The translations under genes and the position numbers were made by a program. Below are positions 25,482 to 37,487 of a stretch of 64,000 bases of DNA, piece after piece (position 1 is the first letter of the stretch; the number at the start of each line of letters is the position of its first letter). The notes under the pieces were generated by a model. The model saw only the letters and a program-made list of their open reading frames with translations, did no database searches and was not told where the DNA came from. Source of the stretch: Bryum argenteum (lineage: Eukaryota; Streptophyta; Bryopsida; Bryales; Bryaceae); NCBI GenBank assembly GCA_037043015.1, contig CM073321.1, forward strand, positions 20,767,001 to 20,831,000, in the 5' to 3' direction.

Positions 25482-25700
25482 GCAGTTTAGCTCGAGTTGA
25501 GCTAAATTGACTAAGATAATACATTCTACAGTTTAGCTCGACTCGAGCTAAATTGTATGGCATGGAGATGTCTGCAGATTAACTCGAGTCGAGATAAACT
25601 GTATGGCAAGCATATTTCAGCAGTTTAGCTCGAATGGAGCTAAACTGCAATATGCATTAGGTCGGACAATTTAGCTCGAGTCGTGCTAAACTGCATGACA
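25482..25700. repeat. Family-2 palindrome array
   Basis: Five 21-bp palindromes spaced about 45 bases, near 25,486, 25,532, 25,578, 25,623 and 25,669. The half-site is TTTAGCTCGA with a 1-nt centre; two copies have one or two changes in a half-site. The array lies between the transposase ATG and the presumed leader and promoter to its right. The same palindrome occurs in the MITE at 10,000-10,160. Confidence 0.9.
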
Positions 25701-26270
25701 AGAGACAAGACTATTCCCGAAAATTCCGGCGTAATTCACGGGATTCAAATATAATACGAAATTTAGTTACAACCAGCGCTCTTCTATTCTATCATCACAC
25801 ACAGGAATCAACATCTACTCTTGTATCAAGGTAATCGTCATATCAAAAGATAATGTCAATAACAACTGCTCCGAATGCACAAAGGTTATCTACAAGTCGT
25901 TAAAATACAACCATTGAATAGAAATTTTCAACTACTACTACTCAGAATAAGGAGAAAACTATGAAGAATAATGAAACAAACAATGCGAGAAGCTACACAA
26001 AGAAAATTGAAGGACAAAAAATCATGCATAGATGCAATCAAGAAACACGTACGCGAAGGCAGAGGGCGAGCACTAGGAAGTGCGGAGAACTCAAATACGT
26101 CAACGGAGTTCAGCACCCCCAGAGATTGAGAAGAAAACAATCATTATGTCCTGGATTTCGAAGGTCATTGCCTAGCGCAATACCGTTTTTGCGCTTTCCC
26201 AAGAATAGAAAATTGGAGGGAAATGACGTTTGGATAATTGAAAATTGGCAGGAACTTAAGTCTCGTTAGA
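25701..26270 (-). other. Presumed leader region of the family-2 transposase
   Basis: Non-coding by my reading. A plus-strand frame at 25,961-26,269 has no recognisable domain. Its position between the palindrome array and the telo-box cluster suggests a 5' leader exon on the minus strand. Confidence 0.35.
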
Positions 26271-26274
26271 TGAA

Positions 26275-26396
26275 AATGGGCGCGAACTGAAGTGTCAAAA
26301 GTTAATAATGGGCGGGAACAAAAGTCTCGACATTTAAAATTTGGTGGGATTGGGGTTATAAGGTTTAGGGTTTAGGGTTTAGGGTTTCTGATTTTA
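26275..26396 (-). promoter_or_regulatory. Telo-box cluster with E2F-like sites
   Basis: The plus strand shows four uninterrupted TTTAGGG-type units at about 26,362-26,390, which on the gene's sense strand are AAACCCTAA telo-boxes. Next to them are GGGCGCGAA (about 26,279), GGGCGGGAA (about 26,301) and related words, close to E2F/DP binding sites. In plants this pairing marks promoters active in dividing cells. Its location upstream of the leader, palindromes and ATG fits the family-2 transposase promoter. An interstitial telomeric repeat is the alternative. Confidence 0.5.
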
Positions 26397-26399
26397 GGT

Positions 26400-28140
26400 G
26401 TGTGATAATTGTTATTGGTCAAAAAAATGTTAATCTTTATACACCTACTGTGAGGTATACTATGTTAGCGAACACTCACTAACAAATTAAATCTTAGTTA
26501 AATTACTTGGAAGCAATACAATGGATACAACTTCTAATTTCATATTTTTGTGAATCGGATATCGTTAACATCAAACCTTTCTTTTTAAATAAAATATCTA
26601 TACAATAAATTCAATCCAATATTAACCTTAAGGTGAAGTCTTATTAAGTATTAAGCTATTATCTTATTTATAAGTTTAATAATACTAAGTTCTTTGTGTG
26701 TATGCACTTGCTAACAATTCATATTTGAATGTTGATTATTATACCCTTCAAATTAATTCTATCATTCGCAATATCTCGTTAAAAATTGTACGTGTAAACA
26801 TAATTTTTATTAAATTGTGTTTTCTTATTCGTATATACGTAATATATATGATAATTATATATATTTCAATATAATATATGATATTTATTACATATTATAT
26901 TATATACTATTTATCTATATATAAAAAATATATCTTTCAAATTGTAAATTCATACAATGTAAATATAATCTTAGTATATTATTGAGAGTATCAAATTGCT
27001 TCAGCTATAAAAAGTAGTGATGAAATCAAATATTTTAACTTTAAATTTCAAAAAAAATCTTCAAAGTAATCTACGATGAAAAATTTATACAATTTGATAA
27101 GTAAATTTGTAAACCCTGTTAAATTCAATAGAATTCAAAAGAAATCTTATTTTGGTAAGCTTTATTGGAATATTTAATAGAAATTTGATGTACATAAAAT
27201 TTTGTATTTAAACTTAATGTCAATGTATACATGCTCAATGGTATACATGTAATTTAGTTTTTTTTAACATAAAGCTTACCAAAATAAGATTTCTTTTGAA
27301 CGCTTTAATTTGATTTGTAGATGTTTAACCTTACAATTGGATTTCTTATTGATATGTTCAAAATCAATTGCAAATATGGACATTTTTTCGTTTCAAATAT
27401 GCATTTATCAAATACAACCAATACATTCATTGATCTTTAATGTTGAAATTCTATTTTGCATATTTTAGTAACTTTTAAATTACCTATTAACTATCGTCTC
27501 CAAATGCATTTCAATGTCTTTAAGCATAGTGTATAGTGTAAGAACTACTATAAGCTTTGGTCCTCCAAAGGCAATTGGTATCTAGTGGTTTGTATTAAAT
27601 GTTAGTACAAAGCATTTTGTACTATGTCAATCAAAACAAATGATTGTAGAGTGTGCAGAAGAGCTGAATGTTTTTTTATCGAATGACCAGATTTTGTGTT
27701 TGAAATGAAATGTTGTCTGTATACACCGTCATGTACATCTGTACAGGTGATTGTAAACATTGCTAGCAGAGTAAAGTATGGTGTTGGTATTGGTTATGTA
27801 CTTAAAATGTACATTAATTTTGCGCTTATTCAAAAATATGAGCACCGTGACAATAAGAAAATAAACAACAACAATATTTGTTGAGCCATTTACAAATTCT
27901 TCCTTTCTGCTCATATTTTACGCAATTCACATTATCGAGATTCACAAATATAAGTATTGAAATTATTATTACTTTTGAACAACCTTTGAGTGTGAGAATC
28001 TTCACCGACGTATTTATGTTTTAAACATGACTATTCCTTAATATTTTATTTTACTACATTATAAATATATTTAAAAGCATACTAAAGAACAACAATGTTT
28101 ATAAATGAACATGCAATAAGAATAAATGTACAGATTTTCA
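26400..28140. other. Very AT-rich spacer
   Basis: No coding sequence seen, apart from the inverted-repeat element annotated at 27,134-27,300. Confidence 0.5.
27134..27300. mobile_element. Small inverted-repeat element (MITE-like)
   Basis: About 32 bases starting TTCAAAAGAAATC and ending GCTTTAT (27,134-27,165) recur as a perfect inverted copy at 27,269-27,300, with about 103 bases between. Size and structure fit a MITE. No clear target duplication was found, so the type is open. Confidence 0.65.
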
Positions 28141-28563
28141 TCTGCTTTCTTTAGTTTAAATGCTCATGTTGCCTTTGATGTGTCGGCGTTTGCCGGTTTG
28201 GACAATCCTGCATGCTTTGGCACTGTAGACGGTGTTGTTGATTTGTTTCCGGACTTCAAATGGCGCCTCACATATTCTAGAGGTGGATCGGGTGTTTGAA
28301 AAGCGTCATGAGTTTAAAATAATTTGAAAATGAAGCACCATTACAATATAAAACATTCACTATATATAACATGATTCCACTATAAAACAAGGTCAATTCT
28401 CTGCTCACAAGATATCTTATACTAACAAAATATACTTGTATTGTTAAATACTTAACATTGCATTAACATATCAAAGATAGTCAGAATATGTCTACTCTAA
28501 TTTTACTTGCTCAGAGTGCACGGGTTCAGGCAACCCCGCTGCAGACACTAGAGTTATGGCATC

Positions 28564-28789
28564 CTAAAACTCTTGCACTACTTCAGCGGCTGCTGTGATC
28601 AGTGCCACTCCATCTCCCTCTCCAGAGCCCCCTCCTTTCGCCTGCTGCATCGGCATGCCTCCTTCCATGGCCTTCATAGCGCCTACATTGACATTGTCTC
28701 TCTCGCTATGATTGGGCACGCTAGATGCTCCATGGTTTGGAGATGGTGGCCTAGTGTTCTCCGTGGTGGCTGTCGGCGTTGGATTGACC
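28564..28789 (-). pseudogene. Possible 3' exon of a disrupted gene
   Basis: On the minus strand an open frame follows a good splice acceptor (TTATTGCAG at about 28,790) and runs to a stop at 28,564. It is rich in Pro, Ser, Gly and Gln (begins VNPTPTATTENTRPPSP). The CACTA element begins only 34 bases upstream, at 28,824, so the rest of the gene would be cut off. No family recognised; it could be a fragment of an older TnpA-like gene. Confidence 0.3.
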
Positions 28790-28823
28790 TGCAATAACAC
28801 ACATATTGCAGGAACCGGCATAT

Positions 28824-29060
28824 CACTATAAGAAAACCATTGAATTTTGGATGTGTTAAGATTAGGGAAGATCACTTTTAAGATGTCTTGCTGTCTTGCA
28901 GAATGTCTTGTGACATGAGAAGAAATCTTGTTGTTTTAAAGATATCTTCAACTAGGAGTGCTGGATGACTTGAAGACATGAAAGACACGTGGATGTTTTA
29001 TAAGATGTCTAGTAAGATATTGCATTAGAGATGAAACTGCCACGTTGGCAAGAAATTCCG
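28824..29060. repeat. CACTA left terminus and subterminal repeats
   Basis: The terminal CACTATAAG is followed by degenerate AAGATGTCTT / AAGACAT words at about 28,880-29,020. In this superfamily such repeats bind the TnpA protein. Confidence 0.7.
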
Positions 29061-29335
29061 GTTTCACTAAGTGAAAAACTCTGAAAGTTACGGGTAGGGG
29101 GGTAGAATGTAGCCCGGTTGTAAAAAAAACATAATAATGGGTAGGAGTTTGTATGAGGACAAAAAAGGAACTTCATCCTTTTAGATACTCTTTCGTTATT
29201 TGTGCGTTATAATTTTATTTTGTACAACTAAAAATATTAAAATATGATTTTTATAATATGAAACTTGTAATCTTGAATTTTTTCATTGGACCAATTTTTA
29301 TATTAGTATTTAAATATTCTAATTTAATTTTTAAA

Positions 29336-29356
29336 AAAATATATATATATATATAT

Positions 29357-29408
<52 letters not shown>
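29336..29408. repeat. (AT)n microsatellite
   Basis: Nearly pure TA dinucleotide repeat with one short interruption, in a strongly AT-rich stretch with no gene. Confidence 0.9.
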
Positions 29409-29412
<4 letters not shown>

Positions 29413-29689
29413 AGAATATTATAATAATAAATAATAAATAATACTTCAATAAAACCAGAAAATTGTAAAATATTTATCATTAAATATTAAGATATTATTC
29501 AATTATTATTCAATTATTATTCAATTATTATTTAATTAGTACACTAACTTAGTTAGCAAAAATAGTAATATTAATATATACGGCAAGTTTTGCATATTTA
29601 TAAAAGAAATTATACATGAATATTTCATTAATTTTATAATTTACAGCTGTTTATCTACGTGGTAAACAACAGTCCACGTCGGACGAGAG

Positions 29690-29875
29690 TACATGTCATA
29701 CAATTTCTATCGCAGTGTCTTCATAGATATTTAAACAGATGTCTTATAAGACATCTTAGAAGACATTGTGTTAGACGTCTATTACTGCAACTTCTACATT
29801 GAAAAACTTGTCTTTGAAAACATCTTCAAAGACATCTATCCAGACGTCCACTACTGCAAGCAGACACTATAAAAA
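29690..29875. repeat. AGATGTCT-type subterminal repeats near TnpD 3' end
   Basis: Several facing copies of GATGTCTTATAAGACATC-like words, many forming short inverted pairs. Same family as the repeats at 34.8, 37.5, 39.2 and 63.6 kb. Confidence 0.7.
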
Positions 29876-29907
29876 GAATAATATATGAGTAATAAGAAGC
29901 TCATATA

Positions 29908-32900
29908 TCAGTACTCCTCTTCGATTTCAATATGATTGATTGTGACTGTTGCGGGTGCAACATGGGACCCTCTTGTAGCAGGTCCTCTTCGAATTGCCTT
30001 TGTCTCCAAAATCTGCTGTTGTAAGCCTTGGAAGTCCGCGTCCTCACCAATTGCAATTCCAGTCCGCACTGGCAGTTGATGTTGAAGTGTTGTGCGCCTA
30101 CCGCGGACATTAGTTTGGCACACAACCTTCCATCCGCATCTCGTGGGGTCATCGGCGAAAAATACCTGCTGACAATGCAAAGGGAATGCAAATGGTTCCG
30201 GATGCATTGTACTCAAGGTTGTCATATCGGGCGTGTTGAGGTAATCGGGCGGGCAAAATGGGCATACGAATTGTCCCGGACGGACGGGCGTGCCCGCCCA
30301 CCTTGATTGTAGGAGGTGTGTAAATTTTCGTGGGTAACAAACTTTGCAGTAAAAATCGTGTGTGGCGTTCCACGCGGCCCGTACGCGGCGGTCAAGTAGC
30401 TTAGTTTTCACCTAAATCCTTGCCACGTCGTCGTTTTTTTACCTAAACTAAAAGTCAATAGCCATTCGACCCTATCGGGCAAGCCACAACTCAATCGGAC
30501 GAACAAGGCGGACGGAAAGGGGTGCGCCGTGCCCCCCCGGTATGACAACCTTGACTGTACTGTCCATGTGGTTGAAGTTCGCCTCGATGAAACCATACAT
30601 ATCACGCTCAATATTGGGCACTCGCACATCCCGTGAGGGTCGTACCCATTTGCATAGCAAGACCGTCGTGCAGTGATTATGATAATCCAACTCGAGTATT
30701 TCCTGGATGTATCCTACATGCTCTGCGGTATGGTCAATCGGCTTCCCATTCCGAATCCTCCAACGTAGCTGTTGCGTGTAGGTTGCGACTACACATGAGT
30801 CTCATGTAACAAGGCCGCCCTCAGAAGTCCGAACACGCAAATGCATCCCGAATGCATTCATATGCCGATGTAAGATTGCAAATCGCTCTGGAGGACATGA
30901 GTACTATACCACGTCTTCTTCTAGACGCTGACCGGCATGTTCTGCTTCAACGACGCGTGCCTTTAGCCAATCTGTAAAGCATGGCAAATCTCGAAGTTTG
31001 ATGGGGTACGTCACAACTCTAGAAGGTCGATGCTGCCTTGACTGTACTCGATATGCCTCTCGCTCCTCTCATCGGCATCCCTTTGCGATGATATATTCCC
31101 TATACAACACCCCCCCTCTATTGTTAGATACTGCAAATTCATGCTTCATACTTAGACGATTAGAGCACCTGTATTCATTGCAGATTTGTCTTCTTAGACG
31201 TCTACAAAGACACTGTAGTGTCTATTCTGATGAAATATAAGACATCTGCAAATACTTCAGCAAGACATGTACGAAAATATTTGATTGTCTAAAAGTATGT
31301 CCTTACAGAAATGTTCTTAGTTATTACACATCCACGTTTCAGCAAAATTAATTGAAACATTGATAAGAACTTAGCATGCTACTACAGCTACATATTGAAT
31401 GCATCATACTCCCACGGTCATATACTGGTATGGGAACTCACTCTCGCCACGGTTCCAAGCACGGTGCGTTGTCGATGACGAATGCATGTGCGTATCCTCG
31501 TACCTCATCGGACATACGACGTTTCGTGGATGCATTTTGCCTCAATATCTCGTCATTCATGTTGGCTTCTTCATTCGCATCCCATACGCGAGAAGTTGTT
31601 GGTTGATGTTGTTTCATGTACTCTGTACAAAACCCAAGTGTTTCGTCCAAACGACACCCTTCCGCAATGCTCCCTTCAAGATGTGCGTATGTTCTCACGT
31701 AATCTTTAAGCTTCTTCAAGTATCTCTCAATTGGGTACATCCATCGGCAGTGGACTGGTCCACATATAAACAGTTGTTCAACAATGTGAATCGGAAGATG
31801 GGCCATCAAGAACGTCGGAGGAAACTCCTTCTCGAAGACACAGGTTGCCATTACTACACCCCGCATCACAGTATCGCGCGTGTCTTCTCGTACTTCTTTC
31901 TCACATATGCGCTGGAAAACTCTGCAAATTTTAATGATAGCAACCCGCACCTCTTCATCCAACAAGTTTCAAATGGCCACCGGAAGTATCTACATCCACC
32001 AATACAATCATTATCTTTACATGCATGGCCAACTGAAATAACCTTGACTTTGGAATAAGCATGCCTCCATACTCGACCATGTCTTAGATAATGTTTTTTC
32101 AAACATCTCTAAATGTTGCACGATGTCTTCTACCTCTAACGACGTCTACAAAAACATCAATATTGTCTTCATAATTACCACAATGTCTTTGTAGACGTTA
32201 ACGTTTTTTCCAACAATCAATTCCCTTCTTTGGCATTTGGGAACTCTTATACCTACTTCTTTTTATGAGTATTTCATTCCAGAATGTACTGCTTACGTGC
32301 TGCATGAGGACATGGTAGTCGTGCGTCTTCATGTACTGCAGTTTACCCTCTTGCAGCCGCTTGTGAAGTGCCCCCACGTACTTCGTTGGAGTGCGTATAT
32401 TAGAAACTATGTGAACAAATTCTTCTTGCTCCTCTGGCTTGAAAATATACGGGGCCTGCGGCATGTAGTACTCGTCACCTCGACGTCGTGGGGGCTGCAA
32501 CCATATCTCCTCCCGTATGTTCAAGTCCTGCAAATCTTGACGACTTCCTGGGCTATCGTTCATTCCGAACAGAGTCTTCAAAATATTTTTCTCACGTCCA
32601 ATATGTGTCGAATTTTAAGATGCTGTTACAATGTACCACTTCAAATTATTAAATTTATTTTTCTAATTCTAAGTATGACACAATTAAGTCATTCCTTGCA
32701 AGCAATGTCTACCTTTATATAGTTTCGTATACATAAACATCTACAAAGAACTTTTACATGTCTAACCAGACATCCTCAAACAATTTTGTACTCTATTAAA
32801 TGTATGCAAAGACGTTTTAAATGTGAAAATTTAATCAATTACAAGAGCGCAGAGAATATATTTTTACCTGCCAGTACGGTAGTTCAAAGAATGCACTGAG

Positions 32901-34675
32901 AAACTTCACTCCCGTGCTATGAACAGGGTCACTTGGAGCCCCTTCTCGGCCACCGAGGTCAAGGTATGATTGTCGCCATGCAGCATATTTAATGACATCC
33001 ACTCCAAAGACTGTTGTTGGTGCCTTCCGACTCTCACGGTCGCCATTAAATCGAGTGTATCTACGATATGGATGATGGCGACTAAGGTATCGACGTACTC
33101 CCCTGTACACAATCTTTGAACCCCTGGCCGTACGGTTTGCATGTAGATCCCCTGTCTTTGCCATACGAGCATCCGTCTCTAGGCCACAACAAGGACAACC
33201 TTTATATCCCTTGCATGATAGGCTAGAGATCGGGCCGTACGCAGGAAAATCTGATATAGTCCACATAAGCAACCCCCGTAGCGTGAATTGTCGAGACCGC
33301 ACAGGTTGGCTCAAATCCTGTGCTGGTACACCTTTCCAAAGTGTATGTAGCTCATTCAATAGTGGGCGTAAATATACATCAATGTTTGTCGCATTCGGTG
33401 ACCGCTTCCCCGATATCAATATGGACAAAGATATGAAGAAATTCTTTGTCACAAACTAGGGCTCCAAACTATATATCAATATTAGCACTAGCCACGTCGA
33501 CCAATTCGTGTCGCTTAACTTGAATGGGTTCACACCATCTAGTCCTAATGCGAGCCGCATGTTTCTGCTCTCACGTCCGAAGATGTCAAAAGCAGTGTCT
33601 GTGTTGATGTGCTTCCAAGCAGGGCTGTCAACCACAGAGCGCATTATGCCGTCGTCATTAACGTGCTTCGTATGACCCGTCAGCATGCCGGCAATCTCAG
33701 GCGATCTCCACATCCGTTTCAGTCGGGGAATAAGAGGGAAGTGACGGATCACCTTCGCTGGTATGGATGTCGTGCCCTCCAAGCATTGCGATTTTGAACA
33801 CTTCGGGCATGTCTCCAACCCCGCATGATCATCCTCGTACAATACACATCCATCTGGACAGGCATGGATGTTGTTGTACTCCAAATCCAATCTCCGGATG
33901 CTCTTTGCAGCAGCATGCAGCATAATGACTTTTGGGCAACTTTGTTCCCCTCCGGTAATAAGTCTTCCGCCAAGTACCGCAATAATTTGGTCCTGAAAGT
34001 GTTGCTCACCCCAAACACAATACACATGTTCATAAGAACAATCGTGGCGGATACAACGCTCGTTTTTGATCCCGGATACAACGGTGTCTTAGCTTCTTCA
34101 TACAAGTATTGTAGGCCATCCACCGTGTCACTATCAAAGTCATCGTTGCCAACCCCAGTGGGTTCTCGGCCGACATCCATATGGAGTGTATCACCGCGTT
34201 CCAGAGCATCCATGACCTGCCGCTGCACGTCGTGATACTCATCTAGTGGAGTTGCAACATCAGGAATATCATTATATCCAGAGACGTCTTCGACGACATC
34301 AGCAGTCGCAGCGTTCGGAACATCTTCTAAGAGGTCGTTGTCGTACGCAACATCCTCCACCTATATTCCGTCGAGCGGATATCCTTGTGGTTGGTCACCA
34401 CCCAGGATTGACTTCGTCAAATATGGATCCCTTCCGGGGGACGCGTGGTGCTGTCTTATGACGCTAATTTTCTGTCGTCGACCTCCACGACAGTTGTAGC
34501 ACGGACAGTAGTATGCTGTTAAGTTCTGGGTAGTCGCCACTCGGAGCTCTGTTTGGAGGATAAGGTCAGCCACTGGGATGTGACGCATTGTCCGTCCATC
34601 AACATCGATTTTTATGCTTGTGCCGCATTGAACCCTGTGCAAACTCATTGCACCAACTATGCTGCAAACACTCAC
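29908..34675 (-). pseudogene. TnpD-like CACTA transposase (Transposase_21 type)
   Basis: Reads right to left. The N-terminal exon (34,675-34,361) ends in DPYLTKSILGGDQPQGYP. Next are YNNIHACPDGCVLYEDD and CPKCSKSQ (about 33,870-33,780), FPLIPRLKRMW and RNMRLALGLDGVNPF (about 33,560-33,520), all hallmarks of the family. The next block has YLRPLLNELHTLWKGV and GCPCCGLETDA, ending at a GT splice donor near 32,867. A further exon has KTLFGMNDSPGSRQDL and THDYHVLMQH (32,580-32,270). FPPTFLMAHLPIHIVEQL, GPVHCRWMYPIERY and EGSIAEG follow (31,850-31,670). The C-terminal block has LDYHNHCTTVLLCKW, then QQVFFADDP. Damage: a frameshift near 33,940, an in-frame TAG at 33,456-33,458, a small deletion near 32,590-32,620, and a MITE at 30,214-30,553. 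Confidence 0.85.
30214..30553. mobile_element. 340-bp hAT-type MITE inside TnpD
   Basis: The ends are inverted repeats starting CAAGGTTGTCATA, a hAT-like terminus. They are flanked by 8-bp direct repeats with one mismatch (ATTGTACT at 30,206-30,213 and ACTGTACT at 30,554-30,561), the duplication length of the hAT superfamily. Element plus duplication is 348 bases, a multiple of three, so the TnpD frame is the same on both sides and excision would reconnect NHMDST to MHPEPFAF. It is GC-rich and has no transposase. Confidence 0.85.
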
Positions 34676-34799
34676 AATATGTATTAGGCAGTGTCAAAAA
34701 CTATGATTGTTTTGAAGGGCTGAAAGGAAAAAGTATATAAAAGATTCAAATTTCATGTAAATGTTATATGAGTTACTAACGTGTACGTTAGAAAATTTT

Positions 34800-34910
34800 T
34801 AAATGCATGTAGCATAGACTTTTACGACAACATCCGTGAAGACATCTCCACAGACATCTATGAAGACATCTCCAGAGACATCCGTGAAGACATCTTTACA
34901 GACATTCATC
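34800..34910. repeat. GAAGACATC repeat cluster in the TnpD/TnpA intergenic region
   Basis: About seven copies of the words GAAGACATC(T/C) and ACAGACATC in tandem. Same family as the subterminal repeats, placed upstream of the TnpD reading frame. Confidence 0.7.
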
Positions 34911-35150
34911 ATAACCATAACTGCACACATTTTCGCAAACTCAAGTGACAAATCAACATGGAGTCATACATATCTGCATCTCATATAACCATGTATTAAT
35001 GTTGAAATAAATAAACACGATACATGTAAATCACAATCTTTATTGTATGTACAAACTATATTGACATTCTCATACCTAGTTGAATGATCTTAAGGAGTAC
35101 CGTTTAAATACTCTACTGCGATCACTCTGCATTCAAAGTGACGCTGCAAA

Positions 35151-35462
35151 CTATTCAGAAACCATTGCAAGATTGACTTGGTCATACAACCACTGATCAT
35201 AGTTGTCCTCCCATGTGTCAAATGGATAATCACCCTCATAGAACCACGAAACGGTGAACATGTTTTTGCTATAAGCATCGTCCACAATCTCCGATACAAA
35301 ATCCTTCGAGTTTAACAAACCATGCTCAGCATGTAGTAGTGCTAGCCTCTCCAAGTATTCTGCATGGCGTACATCATATTCTTCAAATGGGTACTCTTCG
35401 TATGGGTGATTACACTCTCCTACAGATTCCACATCGGACATTGCTTTCCCATTGAACGCCAT
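35151..35462 (-). CDS. Small acidic protein or TnpD first exon
   Basis: A 103-codon frame from ATG 35,462 to a stop at 35,151, rich in Glu, Asp, Tyr and Trp (for example YEEYPFEEYDVRHAEYLERL). It lies at the head of the minus-strand side of the CACTA element and faces away from the TnpA-like exons. It may be a separate small gene or an upstream exon of TnpD. No family recognised. Confidence 0.4.
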   Translation of the reverse strand: MAFNGKAMSDVESVGECNHPYEEYPFEEYDVRHAEYLERLALLHAEHGLLNSKDFVSEIVDDAYSKNMFTVSWFYEGDYPFDTWEDNYDQWLYDQVNLAMVSE

Positions 35463-35679
35463 GTGGATGTCCCAAAGACTACTAAAAATACCAAGAAAAA
35501 ACTTTTATGAGTCCTGTTGTACAAGCGGAGTTATCCAATATCTGTGTTTATAAAGAAAAAAAATTCTACTCCGCATCTATTGGAACAATGTCTACATAGA
35601 TGTTCAAATGGATGTCTTTGTAGATGTCTACAATAAAGTCTCGAGATATCTTCTAAGATGTCTTAAAAATTATCTACAA

Positions 35680-35720
35680 TGTTTTTTTTTTTTTTTTTTT
35701 TTTAAAAAAAATTTTTCCAC
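35680..35720. repeat. Poly-T / poly-A tract
   Basis: About 20 T followed by A-rich and T-rich runs between the two divergent genes. Confidence 0.8.
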
Positions 35721-36332
35721 TTAGAAGAATCCCTAATCCACGTGGCACACGAAGCTCCTATAAACACTGTAACAAGAGGTACAGTACAAACTTAGTACTC
35801 CAACTTTTTTTGTTAGGGTTTCTCCAAAATCCTATCATATTGCTTGTCATTGCATTCAAAGATGGGAGTCATTACACAATTTCTTGATCACGATACGGTA
35901 CAAGGATCTAGATACACTTTACTAGAGGAAGTGCGAGGATTGGAGGTAACTGACGCAGCTCTCTACGTTTTCAGCAACTGCCTTGAAGAAATTGCAAGAG
36001 TCACTCCACGTTCTGCAACAATGAAGGAGAGAACAGCAACTTCCACCACTAATTGCGGCGGAGGGCACGGTTCATGGACCAAAGTGACTCACTTCGTCAA
36101 GCTCAAATCTCTACTCCTCCACCAATCGTCACCACAATTTCTAGGAAATCGAATGCGCAGAAGGTATGAACTCTGAACCTATCACTGCCAGCCTAAAATT
36201 TCACTTTGGACATGTCTATATTTCCTATTTGAAGGCCATCTCCATAATCTGTACTAAAAGGCAAAATTTTGTGAAACGAACAATTCTGCAAATTGCGCTC
36301 TTGTTTCCGGCGCCTCACAGGAGCAATACGAG

Positions 36333-36640
36333 AAACAGATCGATGGGGGGGCGTGGCATTGGGAGCCTGCGATCTGGGGGGGTGCAGCAGTGGGTGCCGG
36401 CGGGGAGTGCGCAACATTAGGTCCATGGGGGCGCCAATCAGAGGAATGGGGGGACCGGTCAAAGAAATCGAGGGGGGGGGGTGCAATCAGATAATTGGAG
36501 GGGGGGCCAACCAATCAAAGTATTTGGGGAGGGGGGCCAGCTAGTGAGAAGAGGGGGGGGCAGCCACTCAGATAATTTGGGGGAGGGGGGGGCAGAGTAT
36601 TGATGGGAGGGGGGCTGAGTATTGATGGGAGGGGGACTCA
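36333..36640 (+). repeat. G-rich degenerate minisatellite
   Basis: Runs of 6 to 9 G recur every 30-40 bases, linked by words such as CAATCAGATAATTGG and AGTATTGATGG. Strong G over C on the plus strand, with potential to form G-quadruplexes. It lies in a presumed TnpA intron. Minus-strand Pro-rich open frames here are translations of the repeat. Confidence 0.75.
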
Positions 36641-36967
36641 CTGCAGCACTTGAGTGCATGGGGGGCGCACTGGCTGCCCATTGGGGGAGGGCGGCCCAGT
36701 GGCTGCCCACTGCCTGCCAGTAGGTGCCCCCGCCATTGGGTGTCCCGGCAGTCGGTGCCCCCGGCAGTAGGTGACCTTTGGGGTGCCCGGCTGCGGCTAT
36801 AGGTCCCGCCTACGGGCATGGGCCAAGTCCGCCCCCCGCATACAACCTCTCGCTCCCGCCATTATCGCCAAACATCTGGCGGTACTTTGTAATCTCCTCT
36901 TTCGATCACTTTTGTAATCTTCAAAGATGTCTTCTTTCAATTTGATTCTACAACTTCTTCTGTTGAT

Positions 36968-37095
36968 AGTATTTGTATTTGTGTTGATAGTATTTGTGTT
37001 TGTGTTGATAGTATTTGTGTTTGTGTTGATAGTAGCTGTTTGTGTTGATAGTAGCTGTTTGTGTTGATAGTAGCTGTTTGTGTTGATAGTAGTTG
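36968..37095 (+). repeat. Tandem TGTTGATAGTA(G/T) repeat
   Basis: About seven units of 18-21 bases, TGTTGATAGTATTTGTGTT giving way to TGTTGATAGTAGCTGTTTG. Intronic. Confidence 0.85.
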
Positions 37096-37487
37096 TTGTA
37101 CGAGCTTACTTCTCTACTCGTTGCAGATGGACCAAAATTATCTGCATTGATTGTTTCTGAGTGTTATTTATCGCTAGGTTTTTTCTTCAAGTGCGTTTGC
37201 TCTTCTTTTAGAGGTGAAGGTCTTGGAGTTCTTGTGTGAAGCTAGGACATTTATGCTTGATAAGTTAAATGTCTGAAAAGATTTCTTCATAGATGTTAAA
37301 TTTGTGTTAGTTGAAAATTGTGATAGAATTTGTTTTCTTTTAGGATCAAAGTTTGGCTAGTGCTTAGTTATAGGTGGTATCTGTTCGTTGTTATGTTAGA
37401 GGAGGTGTTTTTCAAATGCATTAATCCCACTAATTTTGTAAGGAATGGATAGATTTTATTCCTTGAAAATGTCACCTACATGTCTTG

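Noticed and set aside
26362-26390. A chromosome-end telomere
   Set aside because: Only about four TTTAGGG units, embedded in unique sequence, and repeated upstream of another transposase at 45.87 kb.
29867-29880. CACTATAAAAAG as the CACTA left terminus
   Set aside because: The word at 28,824 is followed by subterminal repeats and lies outside all other CACTA-type sequence, so it is the better end.
36193-36819. Pro-rich minus-strand frames
   Set aside because: Translation of the G-run minisatellite.
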